DNA from: Gallionella sp.
Lineage (GTDB): Bacteria; Pseudomonadota; Gammaproteobacteria; Burkholderiales; Gallionellaceae
NCBI GenBank assembly: GCA_030682375.1
Contig: JAUXOL010000022.1
Span: forward strand, 310,001 to 374,000
Direction of reading: 5' to 3'
Length of the DNA: 64,000 nt
Shown here: one piece after another, positions 28,988-38,300 of the stretch
Numbering within the stretch: the stretch's first letter is position 1
How the letters are laid out: each line of letters starts with the position of its first letter
Made by a program: the position numbers and the translations under genes
Notes under the pieces: generated by a model
What the model was told of the DNA's origin: nothing
The model's input: only the letters and a program-made list of their open reading frames with translations
Databases searched by the model: none

Positions 28988-30367
28988 TTACTTGTGTACG
29001 CCCAGCTTTTCGCGCCAGCCCGGGAACAGCTTGTCCGCATCCTTCGGGAAGGATTCGAATGCGCGGGCAAATTCCTTGTGCTCCTTGGCGTATTCGATCG
29101 GATCTGCACCGGCCTTCCAGCACTCGTATGCCTGACGCAGCGACTTCGCACCTGCAGCCGGGCTGTCGATGTGGCCGTATGCGCCGCCGCCAGCCGTGTT
29201 GATCACGTTGCCGTGGCCCAAGTTCTCGAAGAAGCCTGGCAGACGCAGCGCATTCATGCCGCCGGAGATGATGGAAGTGGTAGCCTTCATGCCCTGCCAC
29301 TCTTGACGGAAGTACGGACCTTCTGCCACATCACGATCCAGCATGAAGGAGATCAGCTTGTCGGAGGACTCGCCTTCCATCTTGCCGTAACCCATCGTGC
29401 CGACGTGCATGCCGGATGCTCCCATCACGCGAGTCAGCTTGCAGTGCACGAACGCGGTGTAGCCGCGCTTGGACTGAGGAGACGTCACCGCACCGTGACC
29501 TGCGCGATGGAAGTGCAGGAACTGGGCCGGGAAGTTGCGGCGAGCAACGGTCACAGCGGTCGGGCCTGCAACATAACCGTCCACCAGGAAAGCGACGCGC
29601 GGAGCGTTGAAACCGAACGCATCGAGGATGTACTCGGCACGAGCGATCATTTCAGCCGGATCATCAGCGGTGATGTTGGCGGAGAACATCTTGGCTTCGC
29701 CGGTCTCGTCCTGGGCGCGATTCATCGCGTCCACGACCAGCGGCATTACCTTCTTCATCGGGCAGAACGGCTGGTTGCCTTGCGGCTCGTCGTTCTTGAT
29801 GAAGTCGCCGCCCAGCCAAAACTGGTAAGCCGCCTTCGCGAACGGCTCAGGACGCAGACCCAGCTTGGGCTTGATGATGGTGCCGGCGATGTAGCCGCCG
29901 TTCTCGATCGGACGACCCAGCGCACGCCACATGTCCACGATGTTGACGTTAGGACCGTCGAACAGCTGCAGGTACTTCGGCGGGAAGTAGAAGTCGTGCA
30001 TCTTCAGGTATTCGCAGTCGCCCATACCCTGGTTGTTGCCGATGGTCAGCGTCAGGAAGGAAGCGACCATTGCACGGCCGTCGGTGATGTTGATGTCGAA
30101 CAACGGGACTGGGTAAGCAATCTTGACCAGACCTGTCTCTTCGTTGATCTCGTACACCAGTGCGTCCACACCCTTGGTGAATTCGTCGGTGGTGGAAACT
30201 TCGACGTTGGTACCTGTGGAAGATTCGGCAGCGACGTGCGCAGCCACTTCCAGAAATCCGTAGCCGGCCTTCGGCTTCATGATGTAAGCGGTCAGAACGT
30301 GATTGCCGCCCTTGATCAGGTCTTCTTCTTTCAGACTCAAATCGGCGTAACGATTGGATTGATCCAT
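28988..30367 (-). CDS. cbbM: Form II ribulose-1,5-bisphosphate carboxylase/oxygenase
   Basis: Form II large subunit of 459 residues; no small subunit gene follows. The catalytic K166 (TIIKPKLG) and the metal site K191-D193-E194 ([10 protein letters not shown]), whose lysine becomes carbamylated, occupy the same numbers as in the Rhodospirillum enzyme. Other active-site elements are [21 protein letters not shown] and [19 protein letters not shown] precedes the ATG. It is divergent from cbbR, with a palindromic operator candidate between them, and is followed by cbbQ and cbbO. Confidence 0.98.
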   Translation of the reverse strand: MDQSNRYADLSLKEEDLIKGGNHVLTAYIMKPKAGYGFLEVAAHVAAESSTGTNVEVSTTDEFTKGVDALVYEINEETGLVKIAYPVPLFDINITDGRAMVASFLTLTIGNNQGMGDCEYLKMHDFYFPPKYLQLFDGPNVNIVDMWRALGRPIENGGYIAGTIIKPKLGLRPEPFAKAAYQFWLGGDFIKNDEPQGNQPFCPMKKVMPLVVDAMNRAQDETGEAKMFSANITADDPAEMIARAEYILDAFGFNAPRVAFLVDGYVAGPTAVTVARRNFPAQFLHFHRAGHGAVTSPQSKRGYTAFVHCKLTRVMGASGMHVGTMGYGKMEGESSDKLISFMLDRDVAEGPYFRQEWQGMKATTSIISGGMNALRLPGFFENLGHGNVINTAGGGAYGHIDSPAAGAKSLRQAYECWKAGADPIEYAKEHKEFARAFESFPKDADKLFPGWREKLGVHK

Positions 30368-30461
30368 GACTTTCTCTCCAGTGTGTTTAAAAGTGATTTC
30401 TTCTGCAACGGTTGCGACTATAGGGATGGCGTCACATAAGAGATAGTCAATTATTTTTATT

Positions 30462-30488
30462 CAAACCATAAGCATCACTTATGGTTTG
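30462..30488. promoter_or_regulatory. CbbR operator candidate in the cbbM-cbbR gap
   Basis: Perfect 11-bp inverted repeat CAAACCATAAG / CTTATGGTTTG around CATCA. It fits a LysR-type recognition site (T-N11-A dyad) and covers the -35 region of the cbbR promoter, as expected for autorepression together with activation of the divergent cbbM. A TTGACT hexamer reading toward cbbM (complement of 30445-30450) lies beside it. Confidence 0.75.
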
Positions 30489-30489
30489 C

Positions 30490-30495
30490 TATAAT
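30490..30495 (+). promoter_or_regulatory. -10 element of the cbbR promoter
   Basis: TATAAT, a consensus -10, 28 bases before the cbbR start. The region where a -35 would fall is inside the palindrome at 30462-30488, and no good -35 hexamer is present, consistent with regulator-dependent or weak transcription. Confidence 0.6.
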
Positions 30496-30522
30496 CGCAT
30501 CATCCTGATATTCCGCTCGGCC

Positions 30523-31440
30523 ATGCTCCATCTCACGCTACGGCAGTTACAAGTATTCGAAAAGGTGGCCAGCCACCTGAACTACTCGCGCGCCGCCGAA
30601 GCACTATACCTTTCCCAGCCGGCAGTGTCGATGCAGATCAAACAGCTGGAAGAGAACCTTGGCCTGCCACTGTTCGAACAGATGGGCAAGAAAATATTCC
30701 TGACCGAAGCCGGGCGCGAAGTACTGCACTACAGCCGCAGCATCCTGCAGCAACTCGCCGAAATGGAGGCGGTGTTCGCCGACATGAAAGGGCTGGAACA
30801 GGGCTCGCTGACGCTGTCGGTGGTCAACACCGCAAACTATTTCACCCCGCAACTGCTGGCGGAATTCTGCCGGCAACACCCGAAGATCAACGTGACGCTG
30901 CAAGTCGCCAACCGCGATGCCGTACTGCAACAACTGGCCGACAACAGCACCGACCTGGCGATTATGGGCCAGCCGCCGGCAGGCCTGGACCTGACCGCGG
31001 AGCAGTTCATGGACAACCCGCTGGTGGTGATCGCCGCGCCCGACCATCCGCTCACCGGACCAGGCCATGTCAAGTTGGACCAACTCGCACAGGAGACCTT
31101 TTTGTCGCGCGAGAAAGGCTCCGGCACGCGCAGCGCGATGGAACGCGTATTCGCGCAACACCGCATCCAGCCGCGCATCGGCATGGAAGTGGAAACCAAC
31201 GAGGCGATCAAGCAGGCCGTGCAGGCAGGCATGGGACTAGGCATCCTGTCACTACACAGCATCGAACTGGAACTGGAGACACGACGCCTTGCGGTATTGA
31301 ACGTCGAACACTTCCCGCTGCTGCGCCACTGGTTCGTCGCCCATCGCAGCAACAAACGCCTGTCGAGTGCGGCGACCGCATTCAAGGAATTTCTGCTGCG
31401 CCAGCCGCAGCAAGCCACAATATTCGATACTGCCGAGTAA
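30523..31440 (+). CDS. cbbR: LysR-family regulator CbbR
   Basis: A 305-residue LysR-type regulator starting MLHLTLRQLQVFEKVASHLNYSRAAEALYLSQPAVSMQIKQLEE-type winged helix-turn-helix (residues 1-60), followed by a periplasmic-binding-like effector domain (about 90-295). Strong CbbR resemblance in the recognition helix and the FEQMGKKIFLTEAG hinge. Its divergent position from cbbM makes it the regulator of the cbbMQO genes, probably sensing Calvin-cycle metabolites. The ATG at 30523 is chosen over one at 30481, which lies inside the operator. Confidence 0.94.
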   Translation: MLHLTLRQLQVFEKVASHLNYSRAAEALYLSQPAVSMQIKQLEENLGLPLFEQMGKKIFLTEAGREVLHYSRSILQQLAEMEAVFADMKGLEQGSLTLSVVNTANYFTPQLLAEFCRQHPKINVTLQVANRDAVLQQLADNSTDLAIMGQPPAGLDLTAEQFMDNPLVVIAAPDHPLTGPGHVKLDQLAQETFLSREKGSGTRSAMERVFAQHRIQPRIGMEVETNEAIKQAVQAGMGLGILSLHSIELELETRRLAVLNVEHFPLLRHWFVAHRSNKRLSSAATAFKEFLLRQPQQATIFDTAE

Positions 31441-31551
31441 ACACTCGCCGCTGGTCAGCCTATCTCTTCCTTCGGTCCGCTCGGATGTGGAAACATCAAT
31501 ACCAGACGAATTACCATAGCGAACACCGGAAACCGGATATTTTCTCCGCTC

Positions 31552-32154
31552 ATGATGGATCATTGGCTGCGACTCAACATCTATACTCGATTGGCAATCG
31601 CCCTTTGCCTGTCGCTGTGCATCCATCTGGCGATTCTGCTCATCTCCGCAAGCCCATCATCAAGAGCAGGGCTTCTTCCGGGAATAAGGTCGAATGCCCC
31701 CCCATTGGCGGTATTACTGTCCAGCCCTTTGTCCGCCACAACGGAACCATCCGAAGATAATATCTCCTTGCCATACCCCATCGATCTGACGGCGAATGCA
31801 AACCTAAATGGATGGCAACTCGCATCATCGGCAGGCAACTTTTCACAACGACTGAATGGCCACTATTTCATCCTTGCCGAACCGGGGAGGCATCTCGCGA
31901 CCGTCCTGGATATCTGGGGTCATCCACCAGAATTGCCGGATCATCCGGAAAAAACCGACGTGATTATGCGCTTGTGGATCGATCAAACGGGAAAAACGAT
32001 CAAGATCGAGCCGGTAACACCGGAACTACCACAAACATTCATCGAAAACGCCCGCAACAACCTCTTGAATGCCACGTTCTCTCTGGATCGCCAACCCAAA
32101 GATACGTCCGTCATGGTCATAGACGTGATTTTGCGCTATTCACAGGCGGAATAG
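31552..32154 (+). CDS. TonB-like C-terminal-domain protein, membrane anchored
   Basis: A 200-residue protein with a single N-terminal membrane anchor ([22 protein letters not shown], about 10-33), a linker of about 80 residues, and a C-terminal domain (about 125-198) whose [18 protein letters not shown]...[15 protein letters not shown] resembles the TonB C-terminal fold. The Pro-rich spacer and SxxxH anchor of classical TonB are not obvious, and no exbBD genes are adjacent. Base composition is lower in GC than that of cbbR. It precedes the type IV pilus cluster but may not belong to it. Function is uncertain. Confidence 0.55.
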   Translation: MMDHWLRLNIYTRLAIALCLSLCIHLAILLISASPSSRAGLLPGIRSNAPPLAVLLSSPLSATTEPSEDNISLPYPIDLTANANLNGWQLASSAGNFSQRLNGHYFILAEPGRHLATVLDIWGHPPELPDHPEKTDVIMRLWIDQTGKTIKIEPVTPELPQTFIENARNNLLNATFSLDRQPKDTSVMVIDVILRYSQAE

Positions 32155-32323
32155 CACGGAGCCATCCGCTCCGGATATGATGCAAAGCCACACCCCCCAT
32201 GATGGACGAGCTACGCTTATTCTCAGTTATGCGCCGTTTATCCGAATCACTGGTCGTTCGGTCGGTTTAAGATGGAAATTCCAAAACAGGCACCCTACTA
32301 TGCGCTTCCCCAAGGAGAAAACG

Positions 32324-32722
32324 ATGAAATCCCAAAAAGGCTTCACCCTGATCGAGTTGATGATCGTAGTCGTAATAATCGGCATCTTGGCAAGTGTCGG
32401 CTACCCCTCCTACAGCAACTATGTAACCCGCGGCAAACTGGTACAAGCGACGTCCGGCCTGTCCGATGGACGGGTCAAGATGGAACAGTTCTTTCAGGAC
32501 AACAGGACTTATGTCGGCGGAACATGCCCTGCCGCGACTGAAAACTTTTCGTTTACCTGCAGCAATCTGTCGACAACCACTTACACGATAACCGCCACCG
32601 GCATTCCGGCGAGTCTCGCCGCGTTCAGCTATACCATTGATGAAACGAACACGAAAACCTCCGCTACCCCTTGGGGCAACGGCGCCACATGCTGGATCAT
32701 GAAAGAAGGTGACGCATGTTGA
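32324..32722 (+). CDS. pilE: Type IV pilin PilE
   Basis: A 132-residue type IVa pilin with the prepilin peptidase site MKSQKG^[28 protein letters not shown], where Phe1 becomes N-methylated and Glu5 is present. The C-terminal part has paired Cys residues (GTCP, FTCSN, ATCW, GDAC) able to form the D-loop disulfide. AAGGAGA lies six bases before the ATG. It heads a cluster of minor pilin genes; in many bacteria pilE is instead the last gene after pilY1. Whether it is the major pilin or a minor one cannot be decided here. Confidence 0.88.
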   Translation: MKSQKGFTLIELMIVVVIIGILASVGYPSYSNYVTRGKLVQATSGLSDGRVKMEQFFQDNRTYVGGTCPAATENFSFTCSNLSTTTYTITATGIPASLAAFSYTIDETNTKTSATPWGNGATCWIMKEGDAC

Positions 32723-33243
32723 GTGTTTTTCCAAGTAGCAGGCCTTCAGGGTTCTCGCTGGTCGAGTTGATGATCGGCATTGCCATATTGGCTATCCTGC
32801 TTGGACTCGCCGTGCCTAGCTTCCAGACATGGCTGCAGAACTCGCAGATCCGCAACGCGGCAGAGGCCGTGCTAAATGGTCTGCAGCGAGCGCGCGCAGA
32901 GGCTGTGGCACGCAACACCAATGTCGAATTCGTTCTGGGCACCGGCTCTTCCTGGGTGGTTCAACTTGCCGATGGCACGGATATCGAAACGAGATCCGCC
33001 AACGAAGGATCGAGGAATGTCACCGCCACGGTCACCCCGGCAGGGGCGACCACCGTCACCTTCAATAACTTTGGCGGATTGGGACTCAACGCAGATGCTT
33101 CGGCACCGTTTACACAAGTCGAACTGGATTCATCGGTATTGACGGCGGCGGAAAGCCAGGAGCTGCGAGTCACTATCGGTCTGGGCGGCAATGCCAGAAT
33201 GTGCGATCCCAATGCTCCGGCAGGCAGTCCTCGCGCGTGTTAA
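32716..33243 (+). CDS. fimT: Minor pseudopilin FimT/GspH family
   Basis: A 175-residue protein with the prepilin motif SRPSG^[34 protein letters not shown] and the GspH/FimT domain ([28 protein letters not shown]). FimT-type minor pilins initiate pilus assembly and in some species bind DNA during uptake. It overlaps pilE by seven bases, indicating coupling. dprA and comM elsewhere in the window are compatible with natural transformation. Confidence 0.88.
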   Translation: MLSVFPSSRPSGFSLVELMIGIAILAILLGLAVPSFQTWLQNSQIRNAAEAVLNGLQRARAEAVARNTNVEFVLGTGSSWVVQLADGTDIETRSANEGSRNVTATVTPAGATTVTFNNFGGLGLNADASAPFTQVELDSSVLTAAESQELRVTIGLGGNARMCDPNAPAGSPRAC

Positions 33244-33259
33244 ACAGGGGGAGCAGACT

Positions 33260-33637
33260 ATGAACAAGCAAAAAATCCCAGCCAAGTCCTCACAAAAAGG
33301 TGTCGTACTGGTTGAAGCAATGATCGCCATCCTGATCTTTTCAATGGGGGTGCTTGCCATCGTTGGCCTGCAGGCAGCGATGGTCAAGAACACATCCGAC
33401 TCGAAATTCCGTGCCGATGCCAGCTATATCGCCCAGCAGAGAATAGGCGCGATGTGGGCCGACCCCGACAATCTCGCCACTTATCTCGAAAACAATACCG
33501 GCATACCGCAATTGTTACCAAATGGCACTCGAACCACGACCCAATCCGGGGTTCAATATACAGTGACCGTCACCTGGCAACAGCCGGGAGAAGTGCAACA
33601 TAACTTCTCAACCACCGCCACCATCACCGGGGGCTGA
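33260..33637 (+). CDS. pilV: Type IV pilus minor pilin PilV
   Basis: A 125-residue prepilin with cleavage site SQKG^VVLVEAMIAILIFSMGVLAIVGLQ, characteristic of PilV. The rest of the protein (YIAQQRIGAMWADPDNLATYL) matches the family N-terminal half. GGGGGAG upstream of the ATG at 33260 sets the start; an earlier ATG in frame lies inside fimT. PilV is part of the initiation complex with PilW, PilX and PilY1. Confidence 0.88.
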   Translation: MNKQKIPAKSSQKGVVLVEAMIAILIFSMGVLAIVGLQAAMVKNTSDSKFRADASYIAQQRIGAMWADPDNLATYLENNTGIPQLLPNGTRTTTQSGVQYTVTVTWQQPGEVQHNFSTTATITGG

Positions 33638-33642
33638 ACATC

Positions 33643-34719
33643 ATGACACCGAACAAGCCGCTCTCACCCCAAAGTCATCCGGCACTCAGCCAGACCGGTT
33701 TCACATTAGTCGAGATCATGGTCGGGCTGGCTATCGGCATGCTCGCCACACTGGTCATCATGCAGGTCTTTACCGTGTTCGAGACCCAGAAGCGCACCAC
33801 TACCGGCACAGCAGATGCACAAACCAATGGCAGCATCGCACTCTATAACATCGGTCGTGAGCTGCAAATAGCGGGCTATCCCCTGATGCCTACAACCAAC
33901 TCGCCGCTCGAATGCACAACCCTGACCATCAATGGCACTGCGGACGTGGGATCGCCCAACAGCCTGACTCCTGTCTGGATCGCCGATAGTTTCCCAGCCA
34001 CAACTCCCGCTGCCATCGTCACCAGTGACATCATCAACATACGCTACGGTAACTCACCAACAGGGGGGATTCCCACAACGATTGGTGCACTATCTGGAAA
34101 CGATGTAACCGTCGCCAATAACTTTGGCTGTCAAGCTGGCGAAACCACCTTGATCACCAACGGAACCACATGCGCCATATCAAGTGCAAGTGCCGTGACG
34201 GGTACTACGGTCATTACGCTGACGGACACCACTGCCGCTACCGCCGGTGCCGACATCGCCTGCCTGGGAACCTGGAATCTGGTTCAATATAAGGTGAATA
34301 ACGGTAATCTCGAACGTAATGGCGTTCCCATCGTGGCCGGAATCGTCAACCTTCAAGCACAATTTGGCATTTCCGACGCCGCCAACTCCAATCAGGTTGC
34401 CCAATGGGTTGATGCTACCGGCGGCACATGGGGGGCACCTACCGTCGCCGACCGCAACCGGATCAAGGCCATCCGTATCGCCGTCGTGGCTCGTAATCCA
34501 AAACCCGAAACCGGCTCCGTCACTACTACCTGCAGTTCCACTAACTCCGCCGCACCTACTGGCCTGTGCACATGGGCAGGAAGCGCTTCTTCCCCGGCGC
34601 CGACGATCAACCTGAACGACCCTTTTGATCCAAATCCAAGCTGGACACGTTACCGCTACCGGGTGTTCGAGACCATCATTCCCTTGCGCAACGTAATCTG
34701 GTCCAAGGATACGCTATGA
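33643..34719 (+). CDS. pilW: Type IV pilus assembly protein PilW
   Basis: A 358-residue PilW-type minor pilin with prepilin motif LSQTG^FTLVEIMVGLAIGMLATLVIMQVFTVFE and a long C-terminal domain (about 200-358). It includes NIGRELQIAGYPLM and the C-terminal RYRVFETIIPLRN that marks the PilW family. It begins five bases after pilV and overlaps pilX by four bases. The Thr/Ala-rich middle region is of low complexity. Confidence 0.88.
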   Translation: MTPNKPLSPQSHPALSQTGFTLVEIMVGLAIGMLATLVIMQVFTVFETQKRTTTGTADAQTNGSIALYNIGRELQIAGYPLMPTTNSPLECTTLTINGTADVGSPNSLTPVWIADSFPATTPAAIVTSDIINIRYGNSPTGGIPTTIGALSGNDVTVANNFGCQAGETTLITNGTTCAISSASAVTGTTVITLTDTTAATAGADIACLGTWNLVQYKVNNGNLERNGVPIVAGIVNLQAQFGISDAANSNQVAQWVDATGGTWGAPTVADRNRIKAIRIAVVARNPKPETGSVTTTCSSTNSAAPTGLCTWAGSASSPAPTINLNDPFDPNPSWTRYRYRVFETIIPLRNVIWSKDTL

Positions 34720-35375
34720 AACCGCTACCCAATTCCCGTTATGCCGGGGCGCGCATGATAAAACAGCGCGGCGTAGTGCTGTTCTTCACGCTCGTCGCCC
34801 TGCTGGCCATGTCGCTTGCCGCCGTGGCGCTGATACGCTCCGTGGATACCAGCACGATAATTGCCGGCAATCTGGCATTCAAGCAGGCAGCCACGGCTTC
34901 CGGCGACACCGGCATCGAAGCCGCCATGAACTGGCTCGCAACGACCGAAGGGGGGAATACGGCGCTCAATGTCGTAACCGACACGACCCACCCGTTCAAC
35001 AACGACGGTGGCACAGGGGCCTTCCTGAACACAGGCTATTACTCGGGGACCAACCCGACCGTGAGCCTCACCGATGGCACCGGCATACAATGGGACAACA
35101 CCGACAGCACCCTGGTCGGTACCGACGCCAACGGCAACACCATCCGATACGTGATCCAACGGATGTGCCGTAACGCGAACCAAGCCGTACAAAATGCGAA
35201 CTGTCTGTTCAGCACCGCCGCAGAGGACAAGAACGGACAGAATATTCCCTTGCCTCAAGACATCTGCATTGGGGCAGGCTGTCCGTCCGCAGGCCAGTCT
35301 CCGCAAATACGCATCACGTCCAGAACCATGGGGCCGAGAAACACCGTCAGTTACGTGCAGGCCTTTGTCTATTAG
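34716..35375 (+). CDS. pilX: Type IV pilus assembly protein PilX
   Basis: A 219-residue PilX family protein: RG^VVLFFTLVALLAMSLAAVALIRSVDTSTIIAGNLAF marks the N-terminal helix (this family often lacks Glu5, as here), then AATASGDTGIEAAMNWL. It overlaps pilW by four bases (ATGA). An internal ATG (residue 14, before IKQRG) could be the true start because it lies closer to the prepilin site. Confidence 0.87.
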   Translation: MKPLPNSRYAGARMIKQRGVVLFFTLVALLAMSLAAVALIRSVDTSTIIAGNLAFKQAATASGDTGIEAAMNWLATTEGGNTALNVVTDTTHPFNNDGGTGAFLNTGYYSGTNPTVSLTDGTGIQWDNTDSTLVGTDANGNTIRYVIQRMCRNANQAVQNANCLFSTAAEDKNGQNIPLPQDICIGAGCPSAGQSPQIRITSRTMGPRNTVSYVQAFVY

Positions 35376-35384
35376 GAGACAACC

Positions 35385-38300
35385 ATGAATCGCCATTCCA
35401 AAGATCGCCCCCTTCCTCGCCGTTTGCTGCTACTTGCCTTGACCGCCAGCTTAGTAGCCCCGCAGCTTGCACTTGCCGCCTCCGTCGCCTTGGCGACTGC
35501 GCCGCTGGCAACCTCGACCACGTCCACGGTAAAACCCAACATCCTGTTTGTGCTCGACAACTCCGGCAGCATGGATTGGGATCACATGCCGGACGACGAT
35601 GGGGATGCCGGCAGCGCCGTGACCTTCAATTTCGGCTACTACGGCTTGCGCAGCAGCCAGTGCAACCAGGTCTATTACAATCCCGCCATCACCTATCAGC
35701 CTCCTATTCAATCGGGCGGCACCAGCTATCCGGACTCCAGCTTCACCGGGGCGTGGACGAACGGTTTCAATACCGGCTCAGGCACGCTCAACCTGAACAC
35801 CAGCTTCAAGGCCTCCCTGAGCACGGGAGCGGACTCCACCGGCCAGCCCGCCTACTATTACGCCTACTCGGGCACACAGGACACACCGCAGGAGAAGAAC
35901 TACCACAGCACCACTAATACTTTCTTCAGCGAGTGCAGCAGCGCCCAAAATGCCTCCCCAGGCAAGGACGTGTTCAACAAGCGCCGCCTGTCTACAACCG
36001 AGACCACCACGATCACCGTCAGCGGTTCCACCAGCACCTCCGTCAACAGCATCAAGGTCAACGGCGTCGAACTGATGTCCGGCGCCTCGACGGCAAGCAC
36101 CAACAGCAGCACCGTGGCAACGAACATCGCGGCAAAGATCACGCTGAACGGTTTCAGCGCTTCCGTTTCGAGCAACGTCGTCACGATCACCGGCCCGACC
36201 TCGGCCGCCAACTATACGCCGGTCATCACCTGCAGCGTCATGCCTTGCGGCATGACGCTCGCCACCGAGATATTCCCGGACACGGACGCCGCGAAACTGA
36301 CCAACTTCGCCAACTGGTACAGCTATTACCGCACCCGCTTGCTGATGATGAAGACCGCTGCCGGACATGCCTTCAGCAGCCTGACCGGCAGCTATCGCGT
36401 CGGCATGATGAAGATCAGCCAGACCAGCCCGGTCGTGAACATGAACACCTTCGAGACTACGCACCGCGACACTTGGTACAGCACGCTCTACAACATGTCG
36501 ACATCCGGCAGCACACCGTTGCGTCGCTCGCTGTCCGATGCCGGCAGATATTTCGCCGGCAAATTGGCTGTCACCGACCCGGTTCAATATTCTTGCCAGC
36601 AGAACTTCGCCATCCTGTCGACCGACGGCTACTGGAACACCGGTGACGGCTACCAGCTCGACGGCAGTACAGCCGTAGGCAACCAGGACGGGACGGTCGA
36701 CCGACCGATGTATGACGGCTCGCAATCGGGCACGACTGTGACGATAACCTATACCAGGAACAGCTATTCCTCGACCTCATCTGGCTGTTCCAGCGGCAAA
36801 AAGAAGCTCAAGACTCAACCCGAAAAGGGCTCCTGCAGTGTTTCAGTCACCACGGTGACCGGCAATGAAAGTTGTAATCCGTCGAGTTGGTCGAACAACG
36901 GTTCAGCCACCACCTCCGGAAGTTGTGTCAACTCCGTCTCACTGCCCAGCCCAAACCCCAGCGCCAAGGTGAAGGAAAGCGCCGTCGAAACCCCGGGATC
37001 GACCGGCGGCAGCAGCAACAACCTCGCCGACATCGCGATGTATTACTATCAGACCGACCTGCGCACTTCAACGCTGAACAACTGCACCGGCGCTCTCGGG
37101 GCGGGTACTGACGTTTGCACGAATAACGTCTTCATCGGCGGCAACGACAACAACACCCAACAGCACATGACCACCTTCACGCTGGGTCTGGGTGCCAGCG
37201 GCTGGATGAACTACTCCTCGAGTTACCTGACCGATACCTCGGGGGATTACAACTCCGTCAAGCTGGGCAGTACCGCTAGCGCCACCGTCTGCACTTGGCA
37301 GGCCAGCGGCACGGTATGCAACTGGCCGCTGCCCGGCATGGATGGCAGCAGCAACGGCTATATCGCGAACATCGACGACCTCTGGCATGCAGCAGTGAAC
37401 GGGCGCGGCGCCTATTTCAGCGCCACCGATCCGTCCTCGCTTTCCGCCGGGCTTTCAAACGCACTGGCCGGCATCAATTCACGCAAGGGTGCGGCCGCCG
37501 CCGCCGCTACCAGTACGCTGAACCCGGTCCCAGGCAACAACTATGCCTTCGTCGCCAGCTATACCACGATGGCTTGGAAAGGCAACTTGGAAGGACGGGG
37601 CATTAACACCGACACCGGCGATGTCAACAAGAACGCCATCTGGTGTGTGGAAAACGTCGCGCCCGATGTCTGCAGCTCTCCGGGAACCCTTACCGTGGAC
37701 ACTTCCGGCAACACCACGGCGCTTTTTTGCGACACACCCAATTCCGTGATCTGCCCGGACGGAAAGCTCCTCGACGGCGGCATCTGCAGGGTGCCGATGG
37801 CGTCCGCTTGTACCGGCACGATGAATTCCAAAGTGCTGGACGTCAGCGACACACGAACCATCAAGACTGCCAACGGTACCGGCACCGCATTGGTCGACTT
37901 CACCCATGCCAACCTGACCGGCACCCAGCAGACCTACTTCGGCGCTTCGACTATCGGCGCACTTAGTCAGTGGTCTTCGTTTACCGGTACGCAGCAGGTC
38001 GCCGCCGCAGGAGATAATCTGGTCAACTACCTGCGCGGCCAATACGGTTTTGAAGATCGATCCTCCAACGTCGTGGACAATCGGCTGTATCGTTTCCGCG
38101 AGGCGGTGCTGGGCGATGCGCTCGAGTCCCAGCCAGCCTTTATCGGCCCACCGGTATTCAGTTACCCGTATCCCGGTTACAGCGATTTCCGCACTTCACA
38201 GGCCAGCCGTGCCGGCACCGTCTATATGGGTACGAACGACGGCATGATGCATGCCTTCAATGCCGCCACCGGAGCAGAGCGCTGGGCCTATGTACCCAGC

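Noticed and set aside
32288..32304. Sigma-54-like sequence GGCAC...TATGC before pilE
   Set aside because: GG and GC are separated by 11 rather than 10 bases, and the implied start site would be about 10 bases from the ATG, overlapping the ribosome-binding site.
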